Positions 1 through 11,375 of a DNA stretch of 64,000 nt are shown in pieces. Both the position numbers and the translations under genes were made by a program. The stretch is from Paramacrobiotus metropolitanus. Lineage: Eukaryota > Tardigrada > Eutardigrada > Parachela > Macrobiotidae. Positions within the stretch are counted from its first letter, which is position 1. The number at the start of each line of letters is the position of its first letter. Under the pieces are notes generated by a model, which ran no database searches, was not told the DNA's origin, and was given only the letters and a program-made list of their open reading frames with translations. The DNA lies in NCBI RefSeq assembly GCF_019649055.1, contig NW_026570376.1, positions 62,001 to 126,000 of the forward strand, in the 5' to 3' direction.

Positions 1-373
1 ATCCGGTTCGAGAGTTATTAGTGTAAAAAAATTCCAAAAGTTTAAACGCGCGGAAGTGTGCCAAAAGTTTCATTATGAACCGATGCTCTTCAAATTTTGC
101 ACAAAAAGGCACATTACTATGAAGATCGTTTTGGTACCGAACCAGCTCTCTACCATTTTTTTTCAAATTGTAAATTAATTTTTAAAATTTTTGAAATTTA
201 TTTTAAAATTTGAAAAAAATGGTAGAAAGCTGGTTCGGTACCAAAACGAACTTCATAGCAATGTGCGTTTTCGTACAAAATTTGAAGAGCATCGGTTCAT
301 AATGAGACTTTTGGTACACCTCCGCGCGTTTAACTTTTGGAATTTTATTTCATTAATAACTCCCGAACCGGAT
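1..373. repeat. Foldback (inverted-repeat) element
   Basis: Positions 1 to about 175 are the near-exact reverse complement of about 200-373. The outer ends read ATCCGGTTCG and CGAACCGGAT, and the centre is a short AT-rich spacer. It forms one long hairpin, as foldback or MITE elements do. The left end coincides with the window edge, so the element may continue outside. No coding capacity is seen; the short open frame at 191-451 is part of the palindrome. Confidence 0.8.
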
Positions 374-1404
374 GTTGCGCGCGCAAACGAATTTCACGCC
401 TACGTATACCGTAATTATCGAATTTGCCGCATTGGGCGGCAAATAGTTTGAATACCATGGAGCAGGTGCGCTTATTTCGGGGAGATGCGGCTTTTCGGGG
501 GGTGCTCTAATTTTTCAAACAAAAAACGTCAGAGGGGGCTATTATTTTTGAAACAGTAAAGTTTTGAGGGAACCATTATATTTGAACCTTCTTTGCTGAA
601 ACCGAGCGCAGCTGTCACCGGGTATATGGCGAAGCTTGCTTTTGAAGTATGCAGTTAGCACATCTCCCATGCAAAATCCCGGTACAGACTGTACTTTGTA
701 CAGTTGCTTGCCATTTGCCAGGATTCACCACCACATTTTTATTTCTGTTTATCGACTTCGCTTCGCGATTAATATTCAGCAATATGAATAAATCCTACCT
801 TTTAAAATGAAATTTGCGGTATAATTATTGGTTAGTTATCGCTTGACATTTTATAACGGCACCCGGTGCCGTAATTTCGGGGGGTGCCATTATTTTTCGA
901 ACACGGATGGGGAGGTGCGTTTATTGCGGGGGGTGCGCTTATTGCGGGGACTGCTTTTAGTTGTCATTTTTTCATGGAAGTACAGAGAACGTTTACAAAA
1001 CAATGGTCTGCCAACCAACAAATTAGCTGTTTACAGTTGCAATGGGAGTAATACTGCTTCGGTAGCTTGCCAGCAAATGGTGAGAAAACGGTTTGTTCGT
1101 ACCATTTTACTGCAGCTTCTAGATCTACCGTTACTAATTAATTTTTCGTTACTCATTAACTTTTGATAGTGTTAAATAAGTTTTTCATGCGCGGTCAACC
1201 GAAGGCAGCGGCAGGCGAAGCCGTGCTGCGGCGCGAGCGGGGCTCGCGAAGTCCAAGATAGGCATTTGATTTCTGTAAAAAACCCGTCTCCAGTGACAGA
1301 CGTGTACGGAGCGGAGGATTATCAAGATACGGACTTAAATAATATTATATAAGCAATTAAGCATAATTTCCACACTACAAGGTACTTCAGTTTGCAAAAT
1401 TTAT
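374..1404. other. Non-coding, G-rich direct-repeat tracts
   Basis: No gene is seen. Two tracts (about 460-580 and 860-960) carry repeated units of the form GGTGCGCTTATTTCGGGG. They resemble the interior of the terminal-inverted-repeat element at 25052-25279, so this is probably a decayed copy of that family. Clear terminal repeats could not be placed here. Confidence 0.45.
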
Positions 1405-1462
1405 AAAAATGCGACATTAAAAACTATTATGCATATATAATAGTTTTTAATGTCGCATTTTT
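1405..1462. repeat. Perfect hairpin upstream of array copy 1
   Basis: Two 26-bp arms (1405-1430 and 1437-1462) are exact inverted repeats around a 6-bp spacer. It occupies the place where other array copies have a different stem-loop (CCGTG..CACGG). The text just after it (TGTTTCGGTTGCGGTAAAAT) matches the common promoter block of the array. Confidence 0.8.
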
Positions 1463-1540
1463 GTTCCTGTTTCGGTTGCGGTAAAATTCTTTCGAAATCT
1501 AACTACTTTGTACATATCTATCACGCCGGTAATAGTAGTC

Positions 1541-2860
1541 ATGGATGACTCCGCGATGCAAAATGTACCGAATCCGCCGGATCTCGTCCGCTCCCGGTCG
1601 TACAGTGATTTGTCCATGCTTGATCCTGCCTTCGATGATTTAATGAGAAAAGCTGTCGAGAAGAGCTCGTATGTCAAGCGTTTCAAGCCCTTTACACGAC
1701 GGTTGGTATTGCAATCTTTCACCCGCAGCTTGCATAGCTTGTTCTGCATAGCTTTTGCAATTATGCGAGAACTATCGCACGACAAGCGTGAAAACCAGGA
1801 AGGCGAACACCAACAGCAGGTAAGTTTTATCGGTTTACCATTAAGAATATCCTCTGAAAGACAGTACCGTGCGATTATGCGAACATCAGGAATTTTCGAA
1901 CGTAAATCTGTACGAGTAACATTCACTTAACTTAAAAAAACCAGGATGCCAATGTATGGCGTGTGGTTTTAAATAAAATCATTCAGCAAAGTGCTTCTAA
2001 TAAACATCAAAGTACAGATATGTACAGTATATAAATAATTCTGTTATTCTATACGTTACTTGTTTTAATGAGCTTAATAACTTTAAAGGTAACTGCCAAC
2101 CAAAAACAAAAATAGTTACGAGCGCGGGTACACTTAGTTATAGTTAAGACCATGCAGCTTACTTAGTTGCAAGTGTGCTAGTTATATAATTATATGACTG
2201 TTATGTTATAATAATTATATGACTGCCCTTTTTCTAGCCAAGCCAACGTCCATTCCTCCTAGAGTATCTCCCTTTCGCTATCGGCGGATGTGCTGGTTTC
2301 GCCTTTGCCGATTTCGGCAATGCTGTCTTCCTGTGGTACAGTACACGCAAGATGCGCGGGCAGTGGTTTTTGTCGGCTGCCAATATGCGAGACAGAATGT
2401 GGGTGTCTGTTGGCTGGTGTGAAAGCGACTGTTTGCTACTGAACACGGGACTGTATTTAACTGTCCACGATCACCACGGTGCTGGTCGTGGGGATTGTCG
2501 AGTTCTCCGGGATTCTTCCTCTCTCTCTGGTGGCATGTCGTCCATGTTCTGTGGCACCATTACACCCTGCATGTACCGGCCCGGCTCGAACTGATATTCG
2601 TTATTCTACCATGTGCCGGCTTAGCGGTGGCGGACTTTGTTACCGTTTGGCACTGTCTCCAAGCCATTCTGCAGTTTCGACAAATTTGCCGGGTGGACTG
2701 GCACGACTTTTTTGACTTTGATTGGTCGATCATTGTTGACCAAGTGTACTACAGCGTACTGGACCTTGTCAATTGGTCGGCCATCTGGGTGGGGTATGTG
2801 ACCTTTGTACTTCTTCGCCGGAAAGTAGTGTTCTGTTCTGTTTTAATGACTAAAGGGTAA
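1541..2860 (+). pseudogene. Array copy 1: two-exon multi-pass membrane protein, damaged
   Basis: This is a member of an unrecognised tandem family. Exon A (1541-1819, 93 codons, starts MDDSAMQNV) ends in CAG before GTAAGT. Exon B starts at 2238 after TTTCTAG, in the same phase 0 as all relatives. Exon A is intact. Exon B follows the family (PFLLEYLPFAIGG, then RKMRGQWFLSAAN) to about 2465. It then has two deletions relative to copy 8, of about 11 and 5 bp, in the second hydrophobic segment. The rest (SLWWHVVHVLW to the last membrane segment LLRRKVVFC) reads in another frame. A small insertion near 2840 also replaces the usual FCVND ending. It is probably a pseudogene, although the open frames are long. 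The function is unknown. Confidence 0.75.
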
Positions 2861-2868
2861 CCCACTCG

Positions 2869-2891
2869 AGATCCGGTCGTCGACCGGATCT
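2869..2891. repeat. Short palindrome after copy 1
   Basis: Two 11-bp arms (AGATCCGGTCG and its complement) flank one base. The arm resembles the ATCCGGTTCG end of the foldback element at 1-373. It could be a solo end of that family or a chance stem-loop in the 3' flank. Confidence 0.5.
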
Positions 2892-4388
2892 GCTTAGACT
2901 CCATTCACCGATCCGACCATCCGCGACTTTACCGCAGTTCTGAATATGAATAACTATTTTTCAGTCTTGATGTTTTTCATTATATTTTATGTACAGTACA
3001 TAAATAACCTTCTGCAACAGCTTTTCGGAAGGTCATGTCTTTCTTCATATACGTAGTAACTAGTAAAGTATGGCAATTCATAATATAATTCTTGGAAATT
3101 CAACGCGTCGGCGCGGTACTCGTTTCGGAACAATGGATGGAGCGGGAAAATAAAACTCTGTTATACACACAAGAAAAATGCATAGTTTGCTGCTCTATGT
3201 ATAGAAGTATCGGAAACGCATTGTATAACACTAAGAACTAGAACAATATATAGATTATATACTGAATAATTACAGTGCCTTCTAAATAGACCATCATATT
3301 TCCAAAATCCAAACTAACTTAGTTTAGTAATTTATGAATAAACATATATTTACCATCGAAAACATCTATAATTGGACAATCCACATGGGCTACTGAGTAG
3401 AGTACGGTATCCGTTTCGTCATACTGGTACGAGTGTGTTGATTACTGACGCTTGTGGGAAGCCCTCCTCGCTATCATCACGGCCCATCCGTTTGACTTTA
3501 ATTTTATATGAGCGCTGACATATGGTATATACTGACATGCTATGCGGAAGTCGCACCGCGACAACCGCACTAGATGACCAAACCTACTCAATCGGTAGAG
3601 TGGGAATATGCTCTGACTCCGTAAGTGGTACTACTGCCTACAGATCTGTACTTCCGCTAGGTACGAGCGGATTGCTGTGCCTAACGAAAGTTACCGAACC
3701 CGAAACACTCAGGAACTTCCCAAATGTTTAATCACCAAACCGAACGAACAAGTAAACAGGACAGAACAGAACGAAAGAAATGAACTTCCTTCTAACCTAG
3801 AGTCACACGACCTTTCAGCTAGAAACAAGCTCACAGATTTAGTTGAAATTAGAAACTTCAGACTGATTAGTTAAACCAGAATCGTGGATGCCATTAGCGA
3901 TCAAATGCGTTAGATAAGAACAGCAAATCGTACGTAACGGAACAGACAACACGTACGTAATACGCGCAATCTATGCATAGCGCGTTAATACTGTATATGT
4001 GTAAACAGCTTTTCCATGTTTATTACTTTATTTTAACGCTTATTGCTGACCTGTACCCTGCAGGCATACATTTCTATAAACCACTTTAAAAACCATCACG
4101 CTTTAAACCACGTCAATCGTCGTTTGGCTATAACCTTCCCTGTGCTCAGCCTTGTCCTATTGCAAGGACCGAAACAAAATCAGCAAATACGTATCTCGGA
4201 TCCATGCTAAACGCTAATCGGCTGCTTTTCCCGACGACCTACGTCGTGTGGTTTTCTGACAGAAAAAGCTTAGCTACAGGCCACAACTTTTAATCAATTC
4301 GGCAATACCCATCTCTCACAACATTTACGCTCGCGCTAAACTGTGCATTCCCAATCAAGGCACACTGCGTACTCTGTAAAAGCCTCCT
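2892..4388. other. Intergenic, no gene seen
   Basis: AT-rich spacer. The motif ACCGATCCGACCATCCGCGA at about 2907 recurs, with changes, downstream of most array copies (9309, 9619, 26270, 30656, 37793, 41938). It therefore belongs to the duplicated 3' flank. The short open frames at 3522-3874 show no recognisable domain or family match. Confidence 0.5.
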
Positions 4389-4450
4389 GTCCCCAGTTTT
4401 TTCCAAGATCTCCGCTGCAGCGCACAGACATTCCGCATTCGGCACAATAC
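4389..4450 (-). pseudogene. Relic of histidyl-tRNA synthetase exon 6
   Basis: On the minus strand this stretch reads VPNAECLCAAAEILEK. The intact HARS exon at 45274-45441 has [16 protein letters not shown] in the equivalent place. The DNA similarity extends a few bases on each side only. No other part of HARS is seen nearby. It shows that HARS sequence has been copied into the array. Confidence 0.7.
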
Positions 4451-4870
4451 GAAAATTCTGACACCTTTTCTCGGAGACTGGTAAACGGCTAGTGCAGCGC
4501 ATTATGCACAAAAAACCTACATAGGCGTTGGATGATACCCGAATGTCTGAATCTGAGCAATGACATTAACGGATCAACCAATTTGACAGTGCGATGACCC
4601 AGAAAGTGGAGCCTCTCCTTCTCATAAACTGTTAAACTTCTGATGCGTACCTGGTAAGTGAGTGCCGACTGATGCTAAAAACATCAAGAGGATTCTTCAC
4701 AGGTAAACAGCGAGTAGGTCAACCTTAGAATCTGTAGCTGGTAACGGACTACTCGCTGACCACTACAACCGCGAAGAATTCCCATACGCTGGAAAAGCCT
4801 TGGTTCACGCCGAAATTCAGCAGAGCGGGAATTCTCTTTACGAACTCGGACGCTCGTAACGTTTATGTTG

Positions 4871-5121
4871 GATCTTTGAAGGATTTGTTGGTAGCTTGGA
4901 AATGCCGCTCGATTCTGCCGTTTCGTCAGATTTACGGGGCCGGCACTGATATGGACTTTATTCTGGAGAATACGATGGACCCGATAATGTGGGGTTTTTT
5001 TAAGTTTTCTGACCGTGTGCGTTATGGTGCTGCTTGAGCTTGTCGACTGATGGGTCCTTTGGATGGAATATGTTGGGTTTGTCCTTCTGCACCGAAAAGA
5101 AATCCTCAGTGTTAATGACTA
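4871..5121 (+). pseudogene. Array relic 2: 3' part of exon B
   Basis: Starts near GGATCTTTGAAGGA and reads LLVAWKCRSILPFRQIY, equivalent to LITAWQCRRAILRFQKIC of intact copies. It ends with FVLLHRKEILSVND and a stop, equivalent to FVLLRRKEVFCVND. The middle is eroded by indels and stops. No 5' part or exon A is found upstream. The ending places it in the FCVND class. Confidence 0.8.
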
Positions 5122-5127
5122 AAGACT

Positions 5128-5583
5128 AGTGTTGGGTCGGCCCGGCCCGGCCCGAGCAAGAGGGCCGGGCCGTCGTTTACACGGCCCGGGCCGCGGGCCG
5201 ATCCGGGCTGCGGCCCGACATGTCCCCGGGCCGCGGCCCGGGCCGTCTTGCAGCACAATTAAATTTCATTCCCGGATGTCATTATGCAAGCGGCTACAGC
5301 GGGTATGTAAACGGAAAAATAGACGGATTTTCACCGAGAAACGTTTAATGCTATGAAAATTAGGAAAAACTCATCGAAAACTACTAAATTTCAATAAATA
5401 CCAATGAAATTTTTTGTTTTCTACGTCTTTTCATATTTAACGTCCACAACGGGCCACGGCCGGGCGGCAGGCCATGGCCTTCTCCCCAGGCCGAGGGCCG
5501 CGGCCCGCGCAGCCCTCAGAAGGGCCGGGCCGAACACGGCCAGGCCGTTCGGGCCTTGACCTGGGCCGGGCCGGCCCAACACT
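5128..5583. mobile_element. GC-rich terminal-inverted-repeat element with 10-bp target duplication
   Basis: The ends are inverted repeats (AGTGTTGGG then Y, then CGGCCCGGCCC; about 21 bp with one mismatch). The directly flanking 10 bp, ACTAAAGACT, is duplicated at 5118-5127 and 5584-5593. The ends and subterminal parts are extremely GC-rich; the middle is AT-rich. It inserted just behind the stop of relic 2. A 9-11 bp duplication is typical of Mutator-like elements, so a non-autonomous MULE is the best guess. No transposase is present. A partial relative lies at 34009-34224. Confidence 0.8.
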
Positions 5584-5593
5584 ACTAAAGACT

Positions 5594-6720
5594 AGCCTGC
5601 TCGAACGTTCAAATGTGCCACGTACCATTTCCTTTCACCGATCCGACCGCGTCCACGAATTAAAGTGACTGCACTTCTGCACTTACTGCAATGCTGATGC
5701 TTTGCTGTTTAATAATTTTTATCCTCTGTTATGACTGGATATGTACAAAAAGTTTTATACTTCAAAAATTTGTGTCTGATGCTCACGTCTTTCACCAAAT
5801 CTCACTAAATATATTTCCAAAAATCAGTATACGAGACGTAACGAGAGTACGTACGTGCCGCGTACGATAGCGTTACAGCCAGTTAGAAATTACATTATAC
5901 ATACTTATTAGCCAGCTTGAATAAATCCTCCCCATGTGATTTTTTAGCAGTTTTTTATCAGTTTTGTTGTCATATTTATCGGTACATGTTGATGGCTTCC
6001 AGAAACTACAGACTGTATTCGCCGCGAGTTACGATACCTTTTTTCTATTTTTCTTCTGTTTTTAGTTCTGCATTTTAAAATCATTTTCTTTCGAAACGTA
6101 AAGAGCGAAAACTGTATGACATTTCAACATCTAAATTCTTACGAGTTAGTTATGGATCCGGTCATAGACACACGCGGCATAACGAATCTGGATTTTGAAT
6201 TCTGATCAATCCTCACTCTATGCAACTAATATTTCGCAGGAATAATTTATTTGATTTGTGATTCCATCGCAGCCAGTTCTGTATTAACGCACAGTAGAGC
6301 AAGTTTACCACCACCGTGAAAAAAATGCTGCGCCAGACGCTCGACAAGGTTTGGTAGACTTAACAATAAGCATCGAAACTTCAAAAATTGGCGCTGGCGG
6401 TTGTGGAAGACGCGGAATTAAGTCAGTACTTCCGAATGCAGTAGTGATATTACAAAAGTATCGTGCGGCAACCGGTTTTCGTGTTACCTGGTTGATGCCG
6501 GTCTGGTACAGTCTGTAGAACGTAAAAGCGCAATTAAACATTTAATTATTCGCCGTTTGCTCTAATCGCATCGAGCAGCGACAGTGCAAAACAGATGGAA
6601 ATGGTTTATTTCGGCCTCGAGTTAGCACAAATTTTTATTAATCGTCAGCTCAGTGCGTACATGAGCGCTATCTTCTAGTTCTAACCATAAAAATATGTAC
6701 TCTTGTATCGTATGTACTCG
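5594..6720. other. Intergenic duplication module
   Basis: No gene is seen. The part 6300-6540 (CCACCGTG.., then CGGCAACCGGTTTTCG..GTTGATGCCGGT) recurs at about 24140-24240, 35340-35560 and 39250-39460. In each case it lies a few hundred bases before an exon A. It is therefore part of the repeat unit of the array and not an independent gene. Confidence 0.6.
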
Positions 6721-6721
6721 G

Positions 6722-6881
6722 TTCAGCCAGTGTAGTTGATTTGCTGTCAGCTGATACAGTAAAAACCGTGTTGCACATGCACGGTTTTTATGCCGTTTTT
6801 TATTTCGGTTTCGGTTGGTATGAAATTCCTTCCAGATCAGAGTAGTTCTCAAGCCAGGCTAAGCCTACAACGATCATTTCC
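6722..6881 (+). promoter_or_regulatory. Conserved promoter block, array copy 3
   Basis: Shared with copies 5, 8, 9, 12 and 13. The order is: a CAGCCAGTGT box; a stem-loop (AAAAACCGTG at 6761-6770 against CACGGTTTTT at 6780-6789); a pyrimidine-rich GGTTTCGGTTG box; then a TATA-like site. Here the TATA-like site is altered (GGTATGAAAT instead of TTATAAAAT). The coding start follows about 60 bp later. The role is inferred from conservation and position only. Confidence 0.6.
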
Positions 6882-9225
6882 ATGGATGACTCCGCGATCC
6901 AAAATGTGCAGAAGGCGCTGCACTTTAAGCGTTCTCGCTCGTACGGTGATTTTTCCACGTTTGATCCTGCTTTTGACGATGTGATGAGAAAAGCTGTGGA
7001 GAAGAGCGCGTATGCCAAGCCTTTCAAGCGCCTCATACGACGGTTGGCACTCGTGTCGTTTGCCCGTATCTTGCTAATATGGATAGTCCTTGCTGCTGAA
7101 TATATGCACGCCCAACCAGGGGATAAGCGTGAAAACCAGGAACGCGAACACCAAGAGCAGGTAATCTTTTAACGGTTTAATCTACAGATATCCTGTGAAG
7201 AGCAGTACAGATACATTGTGATTGTGCGTCGTGCTATCGTCGAGAATTCTCGTACAGATAATGCTGAGCTGCATAAGTACATTAGTTTTGATAAACTTTA
7301 AATAAAATAACAAAATAAAACTAAATAATAAACTAAACAATACTTAAAACCTACTAATTTTTGAATAAGGAGCACTCGCTTCGGATATGTGTCCCGCTGC
7401 AGCCTTCATTTAGTATGCGGTTTTAAATAAATAAATAAAGATACACCGGGTGGCCCAACAAAATGGCGGTCTCCGCTTTTGGTTTACCTCTCGGCTCTCG
7501 CGAACCACACATCATATCGTTAGCAGACTCATTCGATAGACATTCTCCCTGTTGGCTACCGAAAACAATTGTACAGTAATTTTTTCCGGCCCGTAATTCA
7601 GAAACATGTTTTAAAGAAGGATGTCAGGTAAAATGGTATGAAACTTTATTGTGTCCCGGCTCACAAAATGCAGAATCTCGTGGCTTTATTTTCCTTGCAA
7701 ACTTTTTGAAACATTTTCAACTGTTTTTTGTGGTGAATAATTTCTTTTTTCAGTAGAAAACAAGTTGCTGGCATGGCACATGCGCTGAATTAACTAATCG
7801 GTAATCGCACTTTACGACTTTCTCCAGAAATGGAAGTTTTTTATACATTTGACGTTACCAAGTAATTTTGTCACGAAATTTTTTTATGGATGACAGGAGT
7901 GACAGAAAATGCCTCTTTAACTAATAAGTGGCCACGTCATAACAAGTTTGACTAAAATTACGCGAGGCCGACGCACGTTTTTACAGCTGAAATTTCTAGA
8001 AACTCTACATTCTGGTCACGCTCCATTTGGAGCATGGTTTATTTATAAAAGAATAAGACATATTTCGTGTGATATGCGGGCTTTGCGGAAAATAGTAAAT
8101 TGTATACTTATATTTTGTGCAATGATTTTAAACGTTCATTCATTAAAATCCGACAACTGGTTGATTTTGTGCGGAGCGCGAAGCCAACATACAGTTTGAC
8201 TGCAAAATTTGTTAGTACCGTATTTCAACTAAGAACACTAATTTCTGCGGTTTTTTTCCCAAGCCGGTTAACCTTTATAGGCAGCACTCCCCTTTACTTT
8301 TTGAAGTACCCACTTTTCCAGAACTTCCGGGGCACGTGCCCCCGTTAAATTCGACACTGCCGCGAGTTTCTGAATATCATTCAGCGAAAATGGTCATGAA
8401 AAGAAGGGCATTAAGGAACAACATATTTTTGAATAAAGGTTTATGCGCTTAGTTCGTTACTTTACTAAGTTTACTTACGTGAATTTTATAAATTAGTTGC
8501 AACTACCTATTGTACCTATTGTTCTGACTCTATTCTGACTTTATCGTTCTGTGGCTGCGTTTTTTTAGTCAAGCCAACGTCCATTCCTCCTGGAGTATCT
8601 CCCTACCGCTATAACCGCATGGACTACCTTCGCTTGTGCCGGTTTTGGCAATGCTGGCTTGCTCTGGTACAATGCGCGCAAGATGCGCGGAAAGTGGTTT
8701 CTGTCAGCGGCAAAGATTGAGAACAACATGTCCATGTCTGTCGGTTGGTGGGAAAGCGAAAGCCTGCTATGGAACCTGGGCTTGAACTTACTGTTAGCCA
8801 TGCTGGCCACGGTCAGCATGGTGACGGTTGTGGGGATTGTCGAGTTACATTTTCCTGGATTGTTCATCTCGCTCTGGTGGCATGTCGTCCATGTCCTGTG
8901 GCATCATTACACTGTGCATGTACCGCCCCGGTACGAATTGCTGTTGGCTATGCTCCCGTGTGGCGGTTTCGAGGTGATCAAGCTGATTACCGTTTGGCAG
9001 TGTCGTCGAGCCATGCTGCGGTTTCAAAAAATTTGCGCCGCAGACGCGCCCAAGGAAAACGCCTTTGACTGGTCGATCATTGTGGAGGGATTGTACTATA
9101 GTGTCCTGGCTGTTGTCCATTGGTTGGTCATTTGGGTGGGGCATGCCCTTGTTCTGTTGCGCCGAAAACCATTCACGCATTCATTCATTCATTTATTCAT
9201 GTATCAGAAGCGGACGACCCGGTAA
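6882..9225 (+). CDS. Array copy 3: two-exon multi-pass membrane protein, intact, 311 aa
   Basis: Exon A is 6882-7160 (93 codons, MDDSAIQNV start) and exon B 8569-9225 (218 codons plus stop), joined in phase 0 over a 1,408-bp intron (GTAATC..TTTTTTAG). The N-terminal 60 residues are soluble, with RSRSYGDFSTFDPAFDD, then a basic KPFKRLIRRL stretch and a hydrophobic segment (about 64-82). Exon B has hydrophobic segments near FLLEYLPTAITAWTTF, LLLAMLATVSMVTVVG, LWWHVVHVLW, LLLAMLPCGG and LVIWVGHALVLL. The ending is the microsatellite-derived type (FTHSFIHLFMYQ). I know no family that matches; the number of membrane spans (five or six) and the function are inferred or unknown. There are no frame breaks. 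The TATA box is altered. Confidence 0.8.
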
Positions 9226-9485
9226 ACTGGTCTTCGGTATGTGAGACTTCTGTTAACGACGAAAGAACACCAGCTCGAACATTCCCAATTTGTTACGATA
9301 CCTGGTACCGATCCGACTGTCCGCGTCTTTACACTATTCTTCAAACTAATTTCTTGGCCTTCTCATCTAATGTTTTTCTGCTTCATGCATAATTGTCTGC
9401 AATGTGAATTTCGTAGTTATATTTTGTAGTTACGCGCGATGGATGTTGTAGAAGTCTTTCCCGAAAATACATACGATAGTTTTCC

Positions 9486-9501
9486 GTACCGCAAGCGGTA
9501 C
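9486..9501. promoter_or_regulatory. Palindrome GTACCGCAAGCGGTAC downstream of copy 3
   Basis: A 16-bp near-perfect palindrome with 7-bp arms and an AA centre, 261 bp after the stop. The same site follows copies 9, 10, 12 and 13, all of the microsatellite-tail class, and is not seen after the FCVND-class copies. The function is unknown. Confidence 0.6.
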
Positions 9502-10839
9502 AGTTATTAGACTCATTTAAACAACTTACTGAACAGCACTCAGTGGGCACCGGCTTAGTCTAGTTAGTTTGTGTTTTCGTTTCTGTGTTCTGGTGGACTG
9601 AGAAAACAAACGGTGGCACCGATCCGATCATCCGCGACTGTTGCCGCGATTTTGAAAACTAGAGTAATCTTCGAGTCTACTCGAATAATCATTCAATATT
9701 TTTCGAATCATCTCATGCTATTTAAGTTCTGCAAAAGATTGTTACTGATGTTCACGTCTTTCCTAGTATGTATGCGTAAGCACAGTTCACAGATATCGCT
9801 GGAGATATAAGAAGTAAATGCAGCTCCTTCTCGGTGTAAGAGAGTGAGCGGAAGAAGTAAAGGATGCCATTTTGTTATTTTGATAAATGTTTACTTGGCA
9901 CTTTCTGAATACAAAAGGAAATACATATATAGCAAAGAATTCACAATTGCAAACTGCATTTTCTACTACTTGCTTATCTAACATTGTCAGAATTAATATT
10001 TTCTGCTATTGTACCGGAAGCATACCCTTCTCTTCGTATTCGAACCCTTGTTCATCATTGCCAGTAGCACATAGTTAGTAGCATTTCCGAATTCTTAAAC
10101 AGACCGCCATGCGTATCTTCGCCGCATGACCGCCGCCCTCGTCAAACGCAGCGCCAACAACGCGGTTTCCCCCCCAAATGGGCAGTTGCATCACGGGAAC
10201 AAAACACATAAACAAATAAAACTCTTCTCAATCAATCAGATACAAATAACTGGTTACAAGTACATTACTTCGTAGCTTGGCTGATGATGACAGCGCATCT
10301 AAGTTAGGAGTACCGCGCTCTCCTACAGTCATAAAACACGCATCTTTCTTGGATGAATGGAATGAAATTCGTTCATAAAACGGCGGGTAGCGCGCGGTAC
10401 TGGATTTTTCGAACTTAGTGTAATCACATCAGGTCAGCAATAATAAAGGTCAGTCCATTCGCGAAATTCCTTGGCATTCGGAGGGGTCATGTGATTAATG
10501 AGTCCGCACTCCGAGCCGTTTTCGAAAGGACGCAGCAAAAAAAGCAACTGCAAAGTACGGCTGCGTTTTCAAGACCAGCCTTAATTGCATATATTCATAT
10601 TGGTGCAGAATTTTTATGTGAATTATTTAAGTTCCGTAGCGCTACTTTTCCCGACTAGCGAAATGGCGGACTGAACAGCTGGGATCCCGGCAAAATCAGA
10701 GCCGCGTCTTAAAGTGTCACACATTGTATCAACTATCAAGTACTATCAAGTACCAAGTACAATATCAACTATCAAGTACAATATAAAGACACCCGGCAAA
10801 TAGGTATGTAAGAACTCCGAAATATCGGCTCTGTAATGG
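9502..10839. other. Intergenic, shared 3' modules
   Basis: No gene is seen. The stretch GCCCTCGTCAAACGCAGCGC at about 10130 recurs near 14340, 31140 and (altered) 42750, just downstream of HARS. The part 10620-10740 (GAACAGCTGGGATCCCGGCA) recurs at about 31740. A tandem ATCAAGTAC motif lies at 10728-10785. Confidence 0.55.
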
Positions 10840-11375
10840 TTTCCCTGCAAAGCAATACCGATGCCGGCCCTGCAACAGCATAACCGATCGGCGACACTTC
10901 TAAGCCGTAAGGAAGTCGAACACCGCTAAACCGACATACGGGAAAGCTGCAAGGAAGATTTCGTGTTTCGCCGCATAAATTGTATAAGAATGGCACAATA
11001 CGTAGCAGACATGCCGCCGGCGTGAGAAGAACAATTCCGGATCACACAACTCGGCAATCCCCACGACAGTTACCCTGCTGACCGTGGCGAGTACGGTGGA
11101 CGCGAAGTAAGCGTCAGACACACTTGCACAAGCACAGACTGTGGTGAAAGTGCAACGAAGAAGTGTGCAAACGAAGAAGTGTACAAACTGTGGTGAAAAT
11201 GTGCACTTTCACCACAGTTTGCACAGTTCCACGTGCTTTGCAGTACATTCGCTGCCGACAGGAAACAGTGTCCATCCAGCTTTTTACCACAGCACCACAT
11301 CACTGAAGCACCGAATAAATCGGCAAGGGAGAGCGCAGGACAGATTCCCAAAAGGCAGCCAGCCAGGAGGAAGAG
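10840..11375 (-). pseudogene. Array relic 4: inverted exon B
   Basis: Minus-strand relic of exon B. It reads LLAGCLLGICPALSLADLFG, then FLSAANV, then (in another frame) TVLATVSRVTVVGIAEL, a degraded SRRRHVCYVLC, and YVGLAVFDFLTA. A stop replaces the conserved W before QCRR. The loop after FLSAAN is filled by a local duplication that includes a hairpin at 11184-11221. It is the only copy in reverse orientation. No exon A is seen with it. Confidence 0.75.
11184..11221. repeat. Hairpin inside inverted relic 4
   Basis: The arm CAAACTGTGGTGAAA (11184-11198) is exactly complementary to 11207-11221, with an 8-bp loop. A further partial direct copy of the arm lies at about 11127-11142. It appears to have arisen by local duplication and inversion within the relic. 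Confidence 0.7.

Noticed and set aside
1447-1926. 159-codon minus-strand open frame, and similar antisense frames at 15287, 35897, 39842 and elsewhere
   Set aside because: They are the exact antisense of exon A. The conservation follows the plus-strand codons and the splice donor, so these are shadows.
5129-5668. Open frames rich in Gly, Pro, Arg and Ala
   Set aside because: They run through the GC-rich transposon ends; low complexity and not conserved in the second copy.
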